From NCBI GenBank assembly GCA_031254675.1, contig JAIRTV010000247.1, positions 1 through 11,562 of the forward strand: DNA of 11,562 nucleotides, in the 5' to 3' direction. Under the pieces are notes generated by a model that saw only the letters and a program-made list of their open reading frames with translations, was not told the origin of the DNA and ran no database searches. This DNA is from Planctomycetaceae bacterium. GTDB lineage: Bacteria > Planctomycetota > Planctomycetia > Pirellulales > Thermoguttaceae. The position numbers and the translations under genes were made by a program. Shown here piece after piece: positions 1 through 7,061 of this stretch (within the stretch, counting starts at the first letter, position 1; the number at the start of each line of letters is the position of its first letter).

Positions 1-141
1 GTTGTTAAATGGGACGAAGCCTTCAAATCGGAACTCGATTTGTTTCCGAAAACTCTTGCATGGGATGCCGATCCCGGTCCAAAACCGGATGATCAAGGAA
101 TCTATCCCTGCGCTAAAGCGGGTGTTACGCAAGCATGGTAG
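1..141 (+). CDS. Gfo/Idh/MocA-like oxidoreductase, C-terminal end (partial)
   Basis: Frame 1 is open from the window edge to TAG at 139-141, giving 46 residues and no start. The tail carries LAWDADPGPKPDDQGIYP followed by AGVTQAW. This resembles the C-terminal end of planctomycete Gfo/Idh/MocA-type NAD(P)-dependent sugar oxidoreductases, which often finish with a W-D-A segment, a proline-rich stretch, Y-P and a short tail. The Rossmann domain and catalytic lysine lie outside the window, so function rests on this short tail only. The gene runs in the same direction as the TPR gene at 285, with 143 bp between them. It could instead be the end of another secreted planctomycete protein. Confidence 0.5.
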   Translation, partial: VVKWDEAFKSELDLFPKTLAWDADPGPKPDDQGIYPCAKAGVTQAW

Positions 142-148
142 TTTTAGG

Positions 149-227
149 AATTTGCGGTTTGGTTCGTACGGGTAATTCACAACGTGTTTTTGTTATGAGA
201 TAAATCACCAAACCCCAATCGCAAATT
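149..227 (+). repeat. Intergenic inverted repeat / possible hairpin terminator
   Basis: AATTTGCG (149-156) followed directly by GTTTGGT (157-163) can pair with ACCAAAC (207-213) and CGCAAATT (220-227). This makes a 15-bp two-part stem with one 6-nt bulge (214-219) and a 43-nt loop. It starts 8 nt after the stop of the preceding gene, and T228 extends the short T run at 226-229. It could end transcription of that gene or fold in the mRNA leader of the TPR gene. The loop is long for a classical intrinsic terminator. Confidence 0.5.
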
Positions 228-284
228 TTGCCGTTCACCACAAACCACACATTCCCAATTCCCAATAATATAAGGAGTTTTAAC

Positions 285-1325
285 ATGTTACAACGTATTC
301 GTTTTTTTGGATTGTTTCTTTGTACCTTTATTTGTGCCTTTATTCTTTTTTCGGTTTCTGTTTTGTCGGCAGATCGGATTACGGTTCAGGAAGGCAAGGG
401 CAAAAACGTTTCGGGAACAATTCTTGCTGTCAATTCGGAAAAGGTGACAATTGATGTTCGGGGCGAAAGGCAGGAAATTCCGGCAAATATTATTGCTTCG
501 ACGGAATACGACAATGAACCATCCGGTTTGAAAGCGGTTCGAACAGCGTTTGATGGTAGCCGTATGTCGGAAACGTTGGAGGCATTGGCGAAAGTTGACG
601 CGAAAACATTGACCAAACCGGAAATGAAACAAGAATTCGAGTATTTCACAGCAGCGGCAAAAACAAAATCAGTGCTTGCCGGTTCCGGTGATCTTGCCGA
701 TGCAGAAAAATCGTTATTAAATTTTATTAAAAATAACAAAAATAGTTATCACTATTTTGAAGTTTGTGAACTTTACGGCGATTTGATGGTTCAGGCGGGC
801 AAGTTCGATGACGCAAAAAAATCATACGCTGCATTGGCAAAAGCACCGTGGTCTGAGTACAGTCTCAAAGCAACCGTTTCGTTGGGAATGGCGGAGATTA
901 CAGAAAAGAAAATTGATTCCGCACGAAAAAATTTCGAAACGGTCATCAAATCGGAAGACAATTCGGAACAGGCTGAGCGTTTGAAAAAAATCGCCAACAT
1001 TGGTCAGGCGTTATGTCTTACGTCGGAAAAGAAATATGATGAAGCGATTAAAATGTTTGAGGAGATTGCGAAAAATTCGGGAGGAGAGGATTCGGCGTTC
1101 CAATCGTTGGTTTACAATTCGCTTGGTTTGACTTACGAACAGGCGGGCAAACCGCGTGATGCTATTTTAGCGTACATGCACACGGACATTTTATTTTCTT
1201 CGGCGCGAAACGAACATATTAAAGCGCTTCAGGAACTTTCTAAATTATGGAAACAGGTTAAGCGTAACGAACGCGCAGAAGAAACCGATAAACGCCTAAA
1301 ATCAATTTATAATATCAATAAGTAA
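285..1325 (+). CDS. Exported tetratricopeptide-repeat protein
   Basis: 346 residues. The ATG at 285 has AAGGAG at 272-277 with 7-nt spacing. The frame stays open upstream to a TTG at 228, but that lacks an SD and would put a polar stretch before the signal peptide. Residues 1-29 form a Sec signal peptide (RIR, a long hydrophobic core, cleavage likely after VLSA). Residues 31-75 look like a small beta-barrel-like domain (GTILAVNSEKVTIDV, then QEIPANII), a pattern I associate with planctomycete TPR proteins. From about residue 95 to the end are helical TPR-type repeats, clearest at 170-182 (AGKFDDAKKSYAA), 248-262 (KKYDEAIKMFEEIAK) and 278-298 (SLGLTYEQAGKPRDAILAY). It is probably a periplasmic or envelope scaffold. 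No catalytic residues are evident and the partner is unknown. Confidence 0.85.
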   Translation: MLQRIRFFGLFLCTFICAFILFSVSVLSADRITVQEGKGKNVSGTILAVNSEKVTIDVRGERQEIPANIIASTEYDNEPSGLKAVRTAFDGSRMSETLEALAKVDAKTLTKPEMKQEFEYFTAAAKTKSVLAGSGDLADAEKSLLNFIKNNKNSYHYFEVCELYGDLMVQAGKFDDAKKSYAALAKAPWSEYSLKATVSLGMAEITEKKIDSARKNFETVIKSEDNSEQAERLKKIANIGQALCLTSEKKYDEAIKMFEEIAKNSGGEDSAFQSLVYNSLGLTYEQAGKPRDAILAYMHTDILFSSARNEHIKALQELSKLWKQVKRNERAEETDKRLKSIYNINK

Positions 1326-1481
1326 CCGCCAATTGGAATCAACCTTTTTTCGTAACCGTTCGCGTTATTTTGTACTTTACAACACCAACAATTGCTCTTT
1401 TTTAAAGTTTTGAAATTTTGGAGTCGTAAGTTTTGATTTCTTCTTTGTGATCAGTTTCTGGATAATATGATTGTATAACTG

Positions 1482-1561
1482 GTCGAGTGCAAGCGGAATT
1501 GGCACGCATAAGTATGATGTTCAAATTGTCATTTGGCGTGTCGATTTTGCTTGTACTCGAC
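1482..1561 (+). repeat. 26-bp intergenic hairpin with only Watson-Crick and G-U pairs on + RNA
   Basis: Arm 1482-1507 begins GTCGAGTGCAAGC and arm 1536-1561 ends GCTTGTACTCGAC. All 26 positions pair when read as + strand RNA: 21 Watson-Crick pairs and 5 G-U wobbles. On the - strand the same five positions would be C-A mismatches, so the fold belongs to + strand RNA. The 28-nt loop may hold a small CAAAT/ATTTG stem (1522-1526 with 1531-1535). It lies 156 nt after the TPR stop and 12 nt before the end of the convergent gene. It may be a terminator or mRNA 3'-end structure, a small RNA, or a decayed palindromic repeat. Confidence 0.7.
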
Positions 1562-1573
1562 TTATTGTTTGAA

Positions 1574-2401
1574 TTATTCTGTAAATAGTTTAAGGTGTTC
1601 CAAACTTCGACGTGCTTCCTCTATTGAACCGCATTCAACAGAAAAAACAATATCGTTTGGGCATTTTCGTGCGATTGCCGTAAGACGTTTCCAATCCAAA
1701 ACGCCGTCACCGCATGCACAACCAACTGGTGTTCCCGTTACTTTGCCGCGTTCCAAATCGGAATGTCCCACCGAAATATCTTTGGCGTGTAAGTGAACGG
1801 ATCGATCAATAACTTGTTCCAACCATTGATACGGATCTTGTCCGGCAAGATACGCATTTCCTGTATCGAGATTAAACCCGATACACGGCGATTTGACCAG
1901 TTGATACAATTTTTCCAATCCTTCCGGTGTTTTCGAATATTGAGAATGACACTCCAAACCAATTTTGATTCCGCGTTCCTCCGCAACAAAAACTGCCTCT
2001 TGAAGTGCGTAACGAATTAAGACCCAATCTTCCGCTTCTGTTGTCCATGAAGCTTTAATTCCTTCGTCGGTGTTGACGACCGGTGCACCGCATTCCGCGG
2101 CAAACCGAATCGCCAGTTTCAAATATTCGCCATGCCGTTCGGGACGCCCCAACGGTCCATGTGCCTGAAGACCGGAAATTTTCAAGCCGCGTTCCTCACA
2201 TTTTCGCCGCATCTTGTACGGGTCGTCAAATAGTGAATACGTGTGATAATAACCGGCTTCACTCATCAACTCCCTGCCAAAATGCACCATCGGCTCAACA
2301 TATTCGTAACCCATCGCCGCCGCCTGATCCAAACCCCATTCAAAAGGTTTATCATGATGGCGAGTGGCTTCCAAATTCATACCAATTTTAATCTTTGACA
2401 T
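1574..2401 (-). CDS. Cytosolic sugar phosphate isomerase/epimerase-like TIM-barrel protein
   Basis: 275 residues, about the normal length for the xylose-isomerase-like TIM-barrel (AP endonuclease 2) superfamily. There is no signal peptide: MSKIKIGMNL leads straight into the first strand. Likely metal ligands are E150 (IKIGLECHSQ), D179 (GFNLDTGNA), H205 (SVHLHAKD) and E256 (VFSVECGS). A central HSQ and GxxCGDGxLDW (around 227-237) also fit hexose or inosose isomerase/epimerase relatives. An SD-like AGGA lies 11 nt before the ATG. It is last in the five-gene - strand series, after a 170-bp gap from its upstream neighbour, so it may also have its own promoter. It probably acts on a ketosugar or cyclitol derived from the exported enzymes of the cluster. 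The exact reaction cannot be named. Confidence 0.85.
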   Translation of the reverse strand: MSKIKIGMNLEATRHHDKPFEWGLDQAAAMGYEYVEPMVHFGRELMSEAGYYHTYSLFDDPYKMRRKCEERGLKISGLQAHGPLGRPERHGEYLKLAIRFAAECGAPVVNTDEGIKASWTTEAEDWVLIRYALQEAVFVAEERGIKIGLECHSQYSKTPEGLEKLYQLVKSPCIGFNLDTGNAYLAGQDPYQWLEQVIDRSVHLHAKDISVGHSDLERGKVTGTPVGCACGDGVLDWKRLTAIARKCPNDIVFSVECGSIEEARRSLEHLKLFTE

Positions 2402-2571
2402 TTTATTTTTGTCCTATTTTAAGGGTTAAAATGAAAATTTATCAGAATATCAAAAAAATACTCCGAAACAATTTTTTGTTATGTAAACAATTTGATTATC
2501 TGATTCTGACGAATCTGATTTCGCATTATTGCTTTTTGGTTTGTTTGCGGTTTTCTAAATATTTGTATCTG

Positions 2572-3483
2572 TTAAACACTAAAAACACGGCGCACATAAG
2601 TGATACTTCGGCGAATGGATTCATCGGCGGAAATTGTTTTCGGTGTTTTCGCATCAACCGGTGATTGTTCAATCAAAAGATGCGGAGGCGTTTTTAGTTT
2701 CCGTAACTCGGCGGCAAGTCGGACATTATCGATATCGCCGTCTTCAAACGCTTCACACAAGACATGATTAGCGGTTTGACGTAAATGCACTTCGAAAATT
2801 CGATCTTGATACAATTTTATATGATCGAACAACGCTTGCTGCGAATGACCACAACCACGAAAAGACCAGAGTTGTTCCAAACACAATCCCAAAAATTCGG
2901 GATTGGTGTTACAGAGCAGACTGTGAAATTCGCGTCCGCCAAATCCCAATTCGCTTGTGTGATAATGAAACAATAACTTTGCGCCAAGCGAATTGATTTT
3001 TTCACCGAGTTTATCTGTATTTTTATACTGAGTTTGGAGTTCGGCGTCGCTTTTTCCTTGTTTCACATCTGGATTATAAACAATCAGAACAGTTCCATAT
3101 TTTCGTGCCGTTTCAGTAATTTTGACAATACGGTCAATTTCATTTTCAGCAATATTTTCGTTATGTAAATTGCCGCTAACATAAATTGACTTGATTTCGA
3201 GTCCGTTGTCTTTGAGTTTTGGGCAAAATGTTTCAAGCCAATCGGCAGAACTTGCCGTTGGTTCAACACTATCTGCACCAAAATCACGCAACAGGTTAAG
3301 CCGTGACATATAATCAATGCCTTCGCGATCATAGAAGGTGCTAAGACAATATTGGCTCAACGAAACATGCAACCGGTTTGATGGTTTTTCGGCAGGAATT
3401 TTCGTTTGGGAAAAAGCAGAACTTGTCAGCAAAGTACTGACGCCTGCTGTTGTGGTTTGTAAAAAATGGCGACGTTTCATCAT
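2572..3483 (-). CDS. Tat-exported sugar isomerase/epimerase-like TIM-barrel protein
   Basis: 303 residues. Two adjacent ATGs (3481 and 3478) are possible; AAGGA is 7 nt before the first. The N-terminus MMKRRHFLQTTTAG is a twin-arginine signal followed by a hydrophobic stretch to about SAFS, so the folded protein is exported. The rest is a xylose-isomerase-like TIM barrel: VSLSQYCLS on strand 1, H173/H175 (LFHYHTSELGF), E203 in LCLEQLW, H233 (FEVHLRQ) and E272 (LLIEQSP). E203 stands where many relatives have Asp in a DxxW motif. It lies 59 bp downstream of the HEAT gene, in the same direction. Pairing with a Tat-exported Gfo/Idh enzyme suggests a periplasmic step on an oxidised sugar or glycoside. 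This is an inference. Confidence 0.85.
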   Translation of the reverse strand: MMKRRHFLQTTTAGVSTLLTSSAFSQTKIPAEKPSNRLHVSLSQYCLSTFYDREGIDYMSRLNLLRDFGADSVEPTASSADWLETFCPKLKDNGLEIKSIYVSGNLHNENIAENEIDRIVKITETARKYGTVLIVYNPDVKQGKSDAELQTQYKNTDKLGEKINSLGAKLLFHYHTSELGFGGREFHSLLCNTNPEFLGLCLEQLWSFRGCGHSQQALFDHIKLYQDRIFEVHLRQTANHVLCEAFEDGDIDNVRLAAELRKLKTPPHLLIEQSPVDAKTPKTISADESIRRSITYVRRVFSV

Positions 3484-3542
3484 TTTGGATTCCTTTTGGG
3501 TTAATGTTTTTTTAATGAATGATTAATGATCAATTATTAATG

Positions 3543-5597
3543 TTACATTCCGAGTCGTGCTTTTTTTGCACGTTCGGCGACATTTTTATCTTTGGCGATT
3601 TTTTCTACATTTAATAAAATCGGTACAAAAATATCTTTGTTTGGTTCACGCAAAAAGCGGTGATGTGCCAGTTCGGTGATAACAGAACAAGCCGTTTGTG
3701 CCAAGATCGGATCGTTCAGATAGGACGCTGCCCACTGTACGGAATTTATTGTCCGAATTGCCGATGTCCGGCTTAGTGTCCATTGTCGATCCGATTCAGT
3801 GTTTGCTTGTTCCATTGCTTTCTTGAGCATTTCCAACGTTTCGGTTTCCGGTCGATTGCTTTTAAGTGTAACAACACGAACATACGCGCGCAACGCCCAT
3901 TGACGATAAACCGCGGAAGTATTTTTCGTTGCGATATTCCAAAGATCGTTATGATAATCGGCGTTGGGCCAATTGCAAAATGCTCGAATTGCTGATTGTT
4001 GCATTTCGGAATGATTATCGTCCAGTAATGGCAGAAGAATAGTGGCAACACGTTGATTACCGATTTTACCCAATAACGGTAACATAATCATCAATATTTC
4101 ATTTGATAATCCGGTATTCCGTTTGGCAAGTAAATCGAGAACGCGGTTTGCTCTTTCTTCCGGTTTGGGATTTTTTTCACAAACGATTACAATCGTTCGT
4201 TCAATTTTTTCGCGATGTTTACCGGGTCGGCTTTTTAAGTACAATTCGATGAGTCGTGAAAGGTCGGCGTCATCTGGATCGCAAAGCCGTCCTAATCCGG
4301 TGATCACCGAATCTGTAACATTTTCATCTTCATTTGACGCCAATTGAATCATTGTGTCAATTGCATGATAATATTTTATTGTTGCAATAACATCGATTGC
4401 CGAATTTCGTAACTCTGGTTTTTTTAAAGTATCCATGAGAGCGGTACCGACGATTTCGATTGGAAGTTGGCGTAATGATTCTGTTGCGGCATCTTTTAAG
4501 GCGGTTTCTTGAAGTGCGGCGATCAATGTCGGAACAGCAGCCGCATTCCTTAATCTGCCCAGTGAGCGAATTGCCGTCAATCTTTCTGTTACGTCTTTGC
4601 TTTGTGACAATCGGATTAGTGAATCCAATAATTTGGCGTTTTGTTTTTCTGTTGCAATTTCAAAAATCGCAATTTTAATTGGAGTACTCATTGTATCGGA
4701 TTTTTCGAATAACTCATCAAATTGTTCCGAAGACAATTCTTTCAATCTGGCAACGGCAACAAGATTTTTTGCCGGATCATTTTCAAAAAACCATTGGATA
4801 ATGACCGTTTTCCGTTCTTGATTGGATAATTGGGACAAAATTCCTTCGCACGCCGCACGACGAATTCCTTGTGGTATTGATTCATGGGTGAGGGTGAGGA
4901 ATAAAGAGAGTGCTTCGTCTTTTTTTCCTTGTGTTACGAGATCGTTTGCCGCCTGAATCAGTGCAGAACCGACAACAACTTTTGAAATGGAATTTTTGGC
5001 TTTTTGTAACGCTTCAATTCCTGCTGTTCCAAAATGTCCCAATGCTGATGCGGCTGCGGTTGCAATTGCCGAATCTTCTGAATTGATTAACGCAACAAAA
5101 TCAGGAATTGATTGTTTATCGTTTCGTTCTGAAAGTGTTCCGATAATCCCGATTCGTGTTCTGGCGTGAATATTTTTCTGAACAAGTTTTTGACGAAGCG
5201 GAGCGAGAGCCGCATCATCAGGAATACAACCTAACGCCATTCGCGCATTTTCTGCGTCGTCGGATTGATTCAAAAATTCCGCAAGTATTGGAATTTCCGC
5301 TGTTCCGGCGACAGACTGTAATTGAAGACAAACAAATTGTCGTCCGGCGTATGTTGTTTGGTTATTGAGCAATGCGGCGAGACGGGCGGCACATTGTTTT
5401 TTTGTTTCGGCGGAAGCCATTGATTTCATGACTTCTTGTTCGATTATTAACAACGGTTTGAAGTCATCGCCATATTGATACGTTTTTAGCCGATTCCAGG
5501 ATTCATCTGAGGTCATTTCCTGAGCGTTAATCGTGTTAATCGCAACACTAATGGTCAGAAGAAGCGGGAAAATCAATAAATATTGTTGAGTTTTCAT
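3543..5597 (-). CDS. Exported HEAT-repeat protein
   Basis: 684 residues. Residues 1-25 are a Sec signal peptide, cleavage near INAQ. An N-terminal region (about 30-90) with KPLLIIEQEV, CAARLAALL and GRQFVCLQLQSVAGTAEIP precedes alpha-helical HEAT repeats through most of the chain, e.g. SAIATAAASALGHFG, DVTERLTAIRSLGRLRNAAAVPTL and SAIRAFCNWPNAD (near 535-545). Planctomycetes carry many such proteins, often beside or fused to glycoside-modifying domains (DUF1080) or cytochromes. Here the C-terminus holds no added domain and ends at ARLGM. No catalytic motif is seen. It is likely a periplasmic scaffold for the neighbouring Tat-exported enzymes, which is inferred from position alone. The SD before the ATG is weak. 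Gaps of 57 and 59 bp to its neighbours support a shared transcript. Confidence 0.85.
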   Translation of the reverse strand: MKTQQYLLIFPLLLTISVAINTINAQEMTSDESWNRLKTYQYGDDFKPLLIIEQEVMKSMASAETKKQCAARLAALLNNQTTYAGRQFVCLQLQSVAGTAEIPILAEFLNQSDDAENARMALGCIPDDAALAPLRQKLVQKNIHARTRIGIIGTLSERNDKQSIPDFVALINSEDSAIATAAASALGHFGTAGIEALQKAKNSISKVVVGSALIQAANDLVTQGKKDEALSLFLTLTHESIPQGIRRAACEGILSQLSNQERKTVIIQWFFENDPAKNLVAVARLKELSSEQFDELFEKSDTMSTPIKIAIFEIATEKQNAKLLDSLIRLSQSKDVTERLTAIRSLGRLRNAAAVPTLIAALQETALKDAATESLRQLPIEIVGTALMDTLKKPELRNSAIDVIATIKYYHAIDTMIQLASNEDENVTDSVITGLGRLCDPDDADLSRLIELYLKSRPGKHREKIERTIVIVCEKNPKPEERANRVLDLLAKRNTGLSNEILMIMLPLLGKIGNQRVATILLPLLDDNHSEMQQSAIRAFCNWPNADYHNDLWNIATKNTSAVYRQWALRAYVRVVTLKSNRPETETLEMLKKAMEQANTESDRQWTLSRTSAIRTINSVQWAASYLNDPILAQTACSVITELAHHRFLREPNKDIFVPILLNVEKIAKDKNVAERAKKARLGM

Positions 5598-5654
5598 TGT
5601 TATTTTAAGAGTAAAAGAAACGAAACGGTAATATTGTGTGAAACAATAACGGTT

Positions 5655-6992
5655 TTACATTGTCCAAGGGCTACGTTCTGTACGGAAAAGCATTTGATTT
5701 GCTTGTTCGTCGCTGATAAACTGATCTTGAGTTGGATCCCATTTCAATTTCCGTCCCAAACGCAGCGCAATATCAGTAACATTTCCGAGTGTTGTTGCGG
5801 CATGTCCTTCTTCAATTGGCGAGACGGTGTTTTGCCGACTGCGAATAGAACGGAACAAATCGGCGGTATGGGCAGTATAAGAATTATGTGAAGCCGGACT
5901 GGCATGCAGTCGTGTATCGGAATCCTTAAACTTTATTTGTAACAATGATTCCGGTTGCGCTATTAACTTTCCGCGATTGACGAAAACCCAACCTTCATCA
6001 CCAATAAACCGGCAACCGTCTTCGGGATGCGGATTGCCTCTGCTACAATAATCGACCGTCAAACCGCTTGCATAACGTAGTGTTGCCCGCCAATGAATCC
6101 ATGTATCGGTCATACCGGAGATGGGCATGGTTCCTTTGCCTTCAATTTCAAACGGTTGATAAAAGATTTCCGGCATCCCCCAACCGGCAATATCAAGATG
6201 ATGAACACCCCAATTTGTAACAAATCCGGCACAATAATGTGAAATCATGTACATCGCTAACCATTCGACACGTTGTTTATCGAACGGAAATAACGGAGCC
6301 GGTCCCGACCACAAATCCCAATCGAAACCTTCCGGCGGTTCAGACGGGGCAACAACCGGATAAGCTGTTCCTTCCGGCGAAATAACTTCCACCGTATGAA
6401 TTTTTCCAAGATAACCGTTACGCGCTAATTCGCAGGCTTTTCGGAATTTGGAATCGCTTCGTTGTTGTGTTCCGGTTTGAAACACTGTTCCGTACTGACG
6501 AACAAGTTTCCGTAACTCAATTCCTTGAGCGATATATCGTGTCAATGATTTTTCGCCGTAAACATCTTTTCCGGCTTTAATAATCCGGCTCATCATGGGA
6601 CCGTGCCAATGGTCGGGAACGGTACACCAGATCGCATCAATATCGTCACGTAAAAGAACTTCTTGAAAATCGGCATAAAACCGACATGCTTTGTAATCTG
6701 CTTGACCTACGCGGTTGGCATACATTTCGTTGACAACACCGAGTGCGCGTTCGGCACGATCACGCCGCGCTTCGGCAATCGCAAGAATTTGATGATCGGG
6801 AAGCGGATGCATTGCCTGAATGGAATTACTACCACGATTACCGACACCAAAAATACCAATTGTGATACGTTCGCTGGGTGGTAATTGTCCTTCTTTTCCA
6901 AGAGCGGACGCTGAAACAATTAAAGGCGACGCAATCACTCCGGCGGCGGTTTCTTTCAAAAAACGACGACGTGAAATACAATTAACGGACAT
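5655..6992 (-). CDS. Tat-exported Gfo/Idh/MocA-family NAD(P)-dependent oxidoreductase
   Basis: 445 residues with AAGGAG 6 nt before the ATG. SRRRFLKETAAG (7-18) is a twin-arginine signal, cleavage near SASALG. The Rossmann motif is GVGNRG (49-54). DAIWCTVPDHWHGPM (119-133) is the typical strand-4/DHWH segment. K148 in GEKSLT is the family lysine, although the usual EKP is EKS here. TNWGVHHLDIAGWG (259-272) carries the conserved histidines and aspartate of the C-terminal alpha/beta domain, and the chain ends ERSPWTM as in many planctomycete members. Such enzymes oxidise or reduce sugars or glycosides with tightly bound NAD(P), often at C3. Export folded with cofactor explains the Tat signal. 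It is second in the five-gene cluster and the substrate is unknown. Confidence 0.93.
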   Translation of the reverse strand: MSVNCISRRRFLKETAAGVIASPLIVSASALGKEGQLPPSERITIGIFGVGNRGSNSIQAMHPLPDHQILAIAEARRDRAERALGVVNEMYANRVGQADYKACRFYADFQEVLLRDDIDAIWCTVPDHWHGPMMSRIIKAGKDVYGEKSLTRYIAQGIELRKLVRQYGTVFQTGTQQRSDSKFRKACELARNGYLGKIHTVEVISPEGTAYPVVAPSEPPEGFDWDLWSGPAPLFPFDKQRVEWLAMYMISHYCAGFVTNWGVHHLDIAGWGMPEIFYQPFEIEGKGTMPISGMTDTWIHWRATLRYASGLTVDYCSRGNPHPEDGCRFIGDEGWVFVNRGKLIAQPESLLQIKFKDSDTRLHASPASHNSYTAHTADLFRSIRSRQNTVSPIEEGHAATTLGNVTDIALRLGRKLKWDPTQDQFISDEQANQMLFRTERSPWTM

Positions 6993-7061
6993 AAATTTCT
7001 CCTTAATGAATAATGATTTATCAAAAAATTTGATTCAAAAAACGAACGTTTATTTTGGTGT

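Noticed and set aside
228..284. TTG start extending the TPR protein by 19 residues
   Set aside because: No SD, and it would place a polar stretch ahead of a clear signal peptide; AAGGAG at 272-277 supports ATG 285.
2402..2571. Promoter for the cytosolic TIM-barrel gene in the 170-bp gap
   Set aside because: Only a poor match (TTGTTT, 16 bp, TATTCT) in AT-rich DNA; not better than background.
3484..3542. AT-rich TTAATGA-type repeats between genes as a regulatory element
   Set aside because: Low complexity in AT-rich spacers; similar strings occur near 7005-7025, with no clear symmetry or spacing.
1533..5891. Many open frames antisense to the - strand genes
   Set aside because: They overlap well-supported genes, lack SDs, and encode no recognisable domains; they are reflections of codon use on the real strand.
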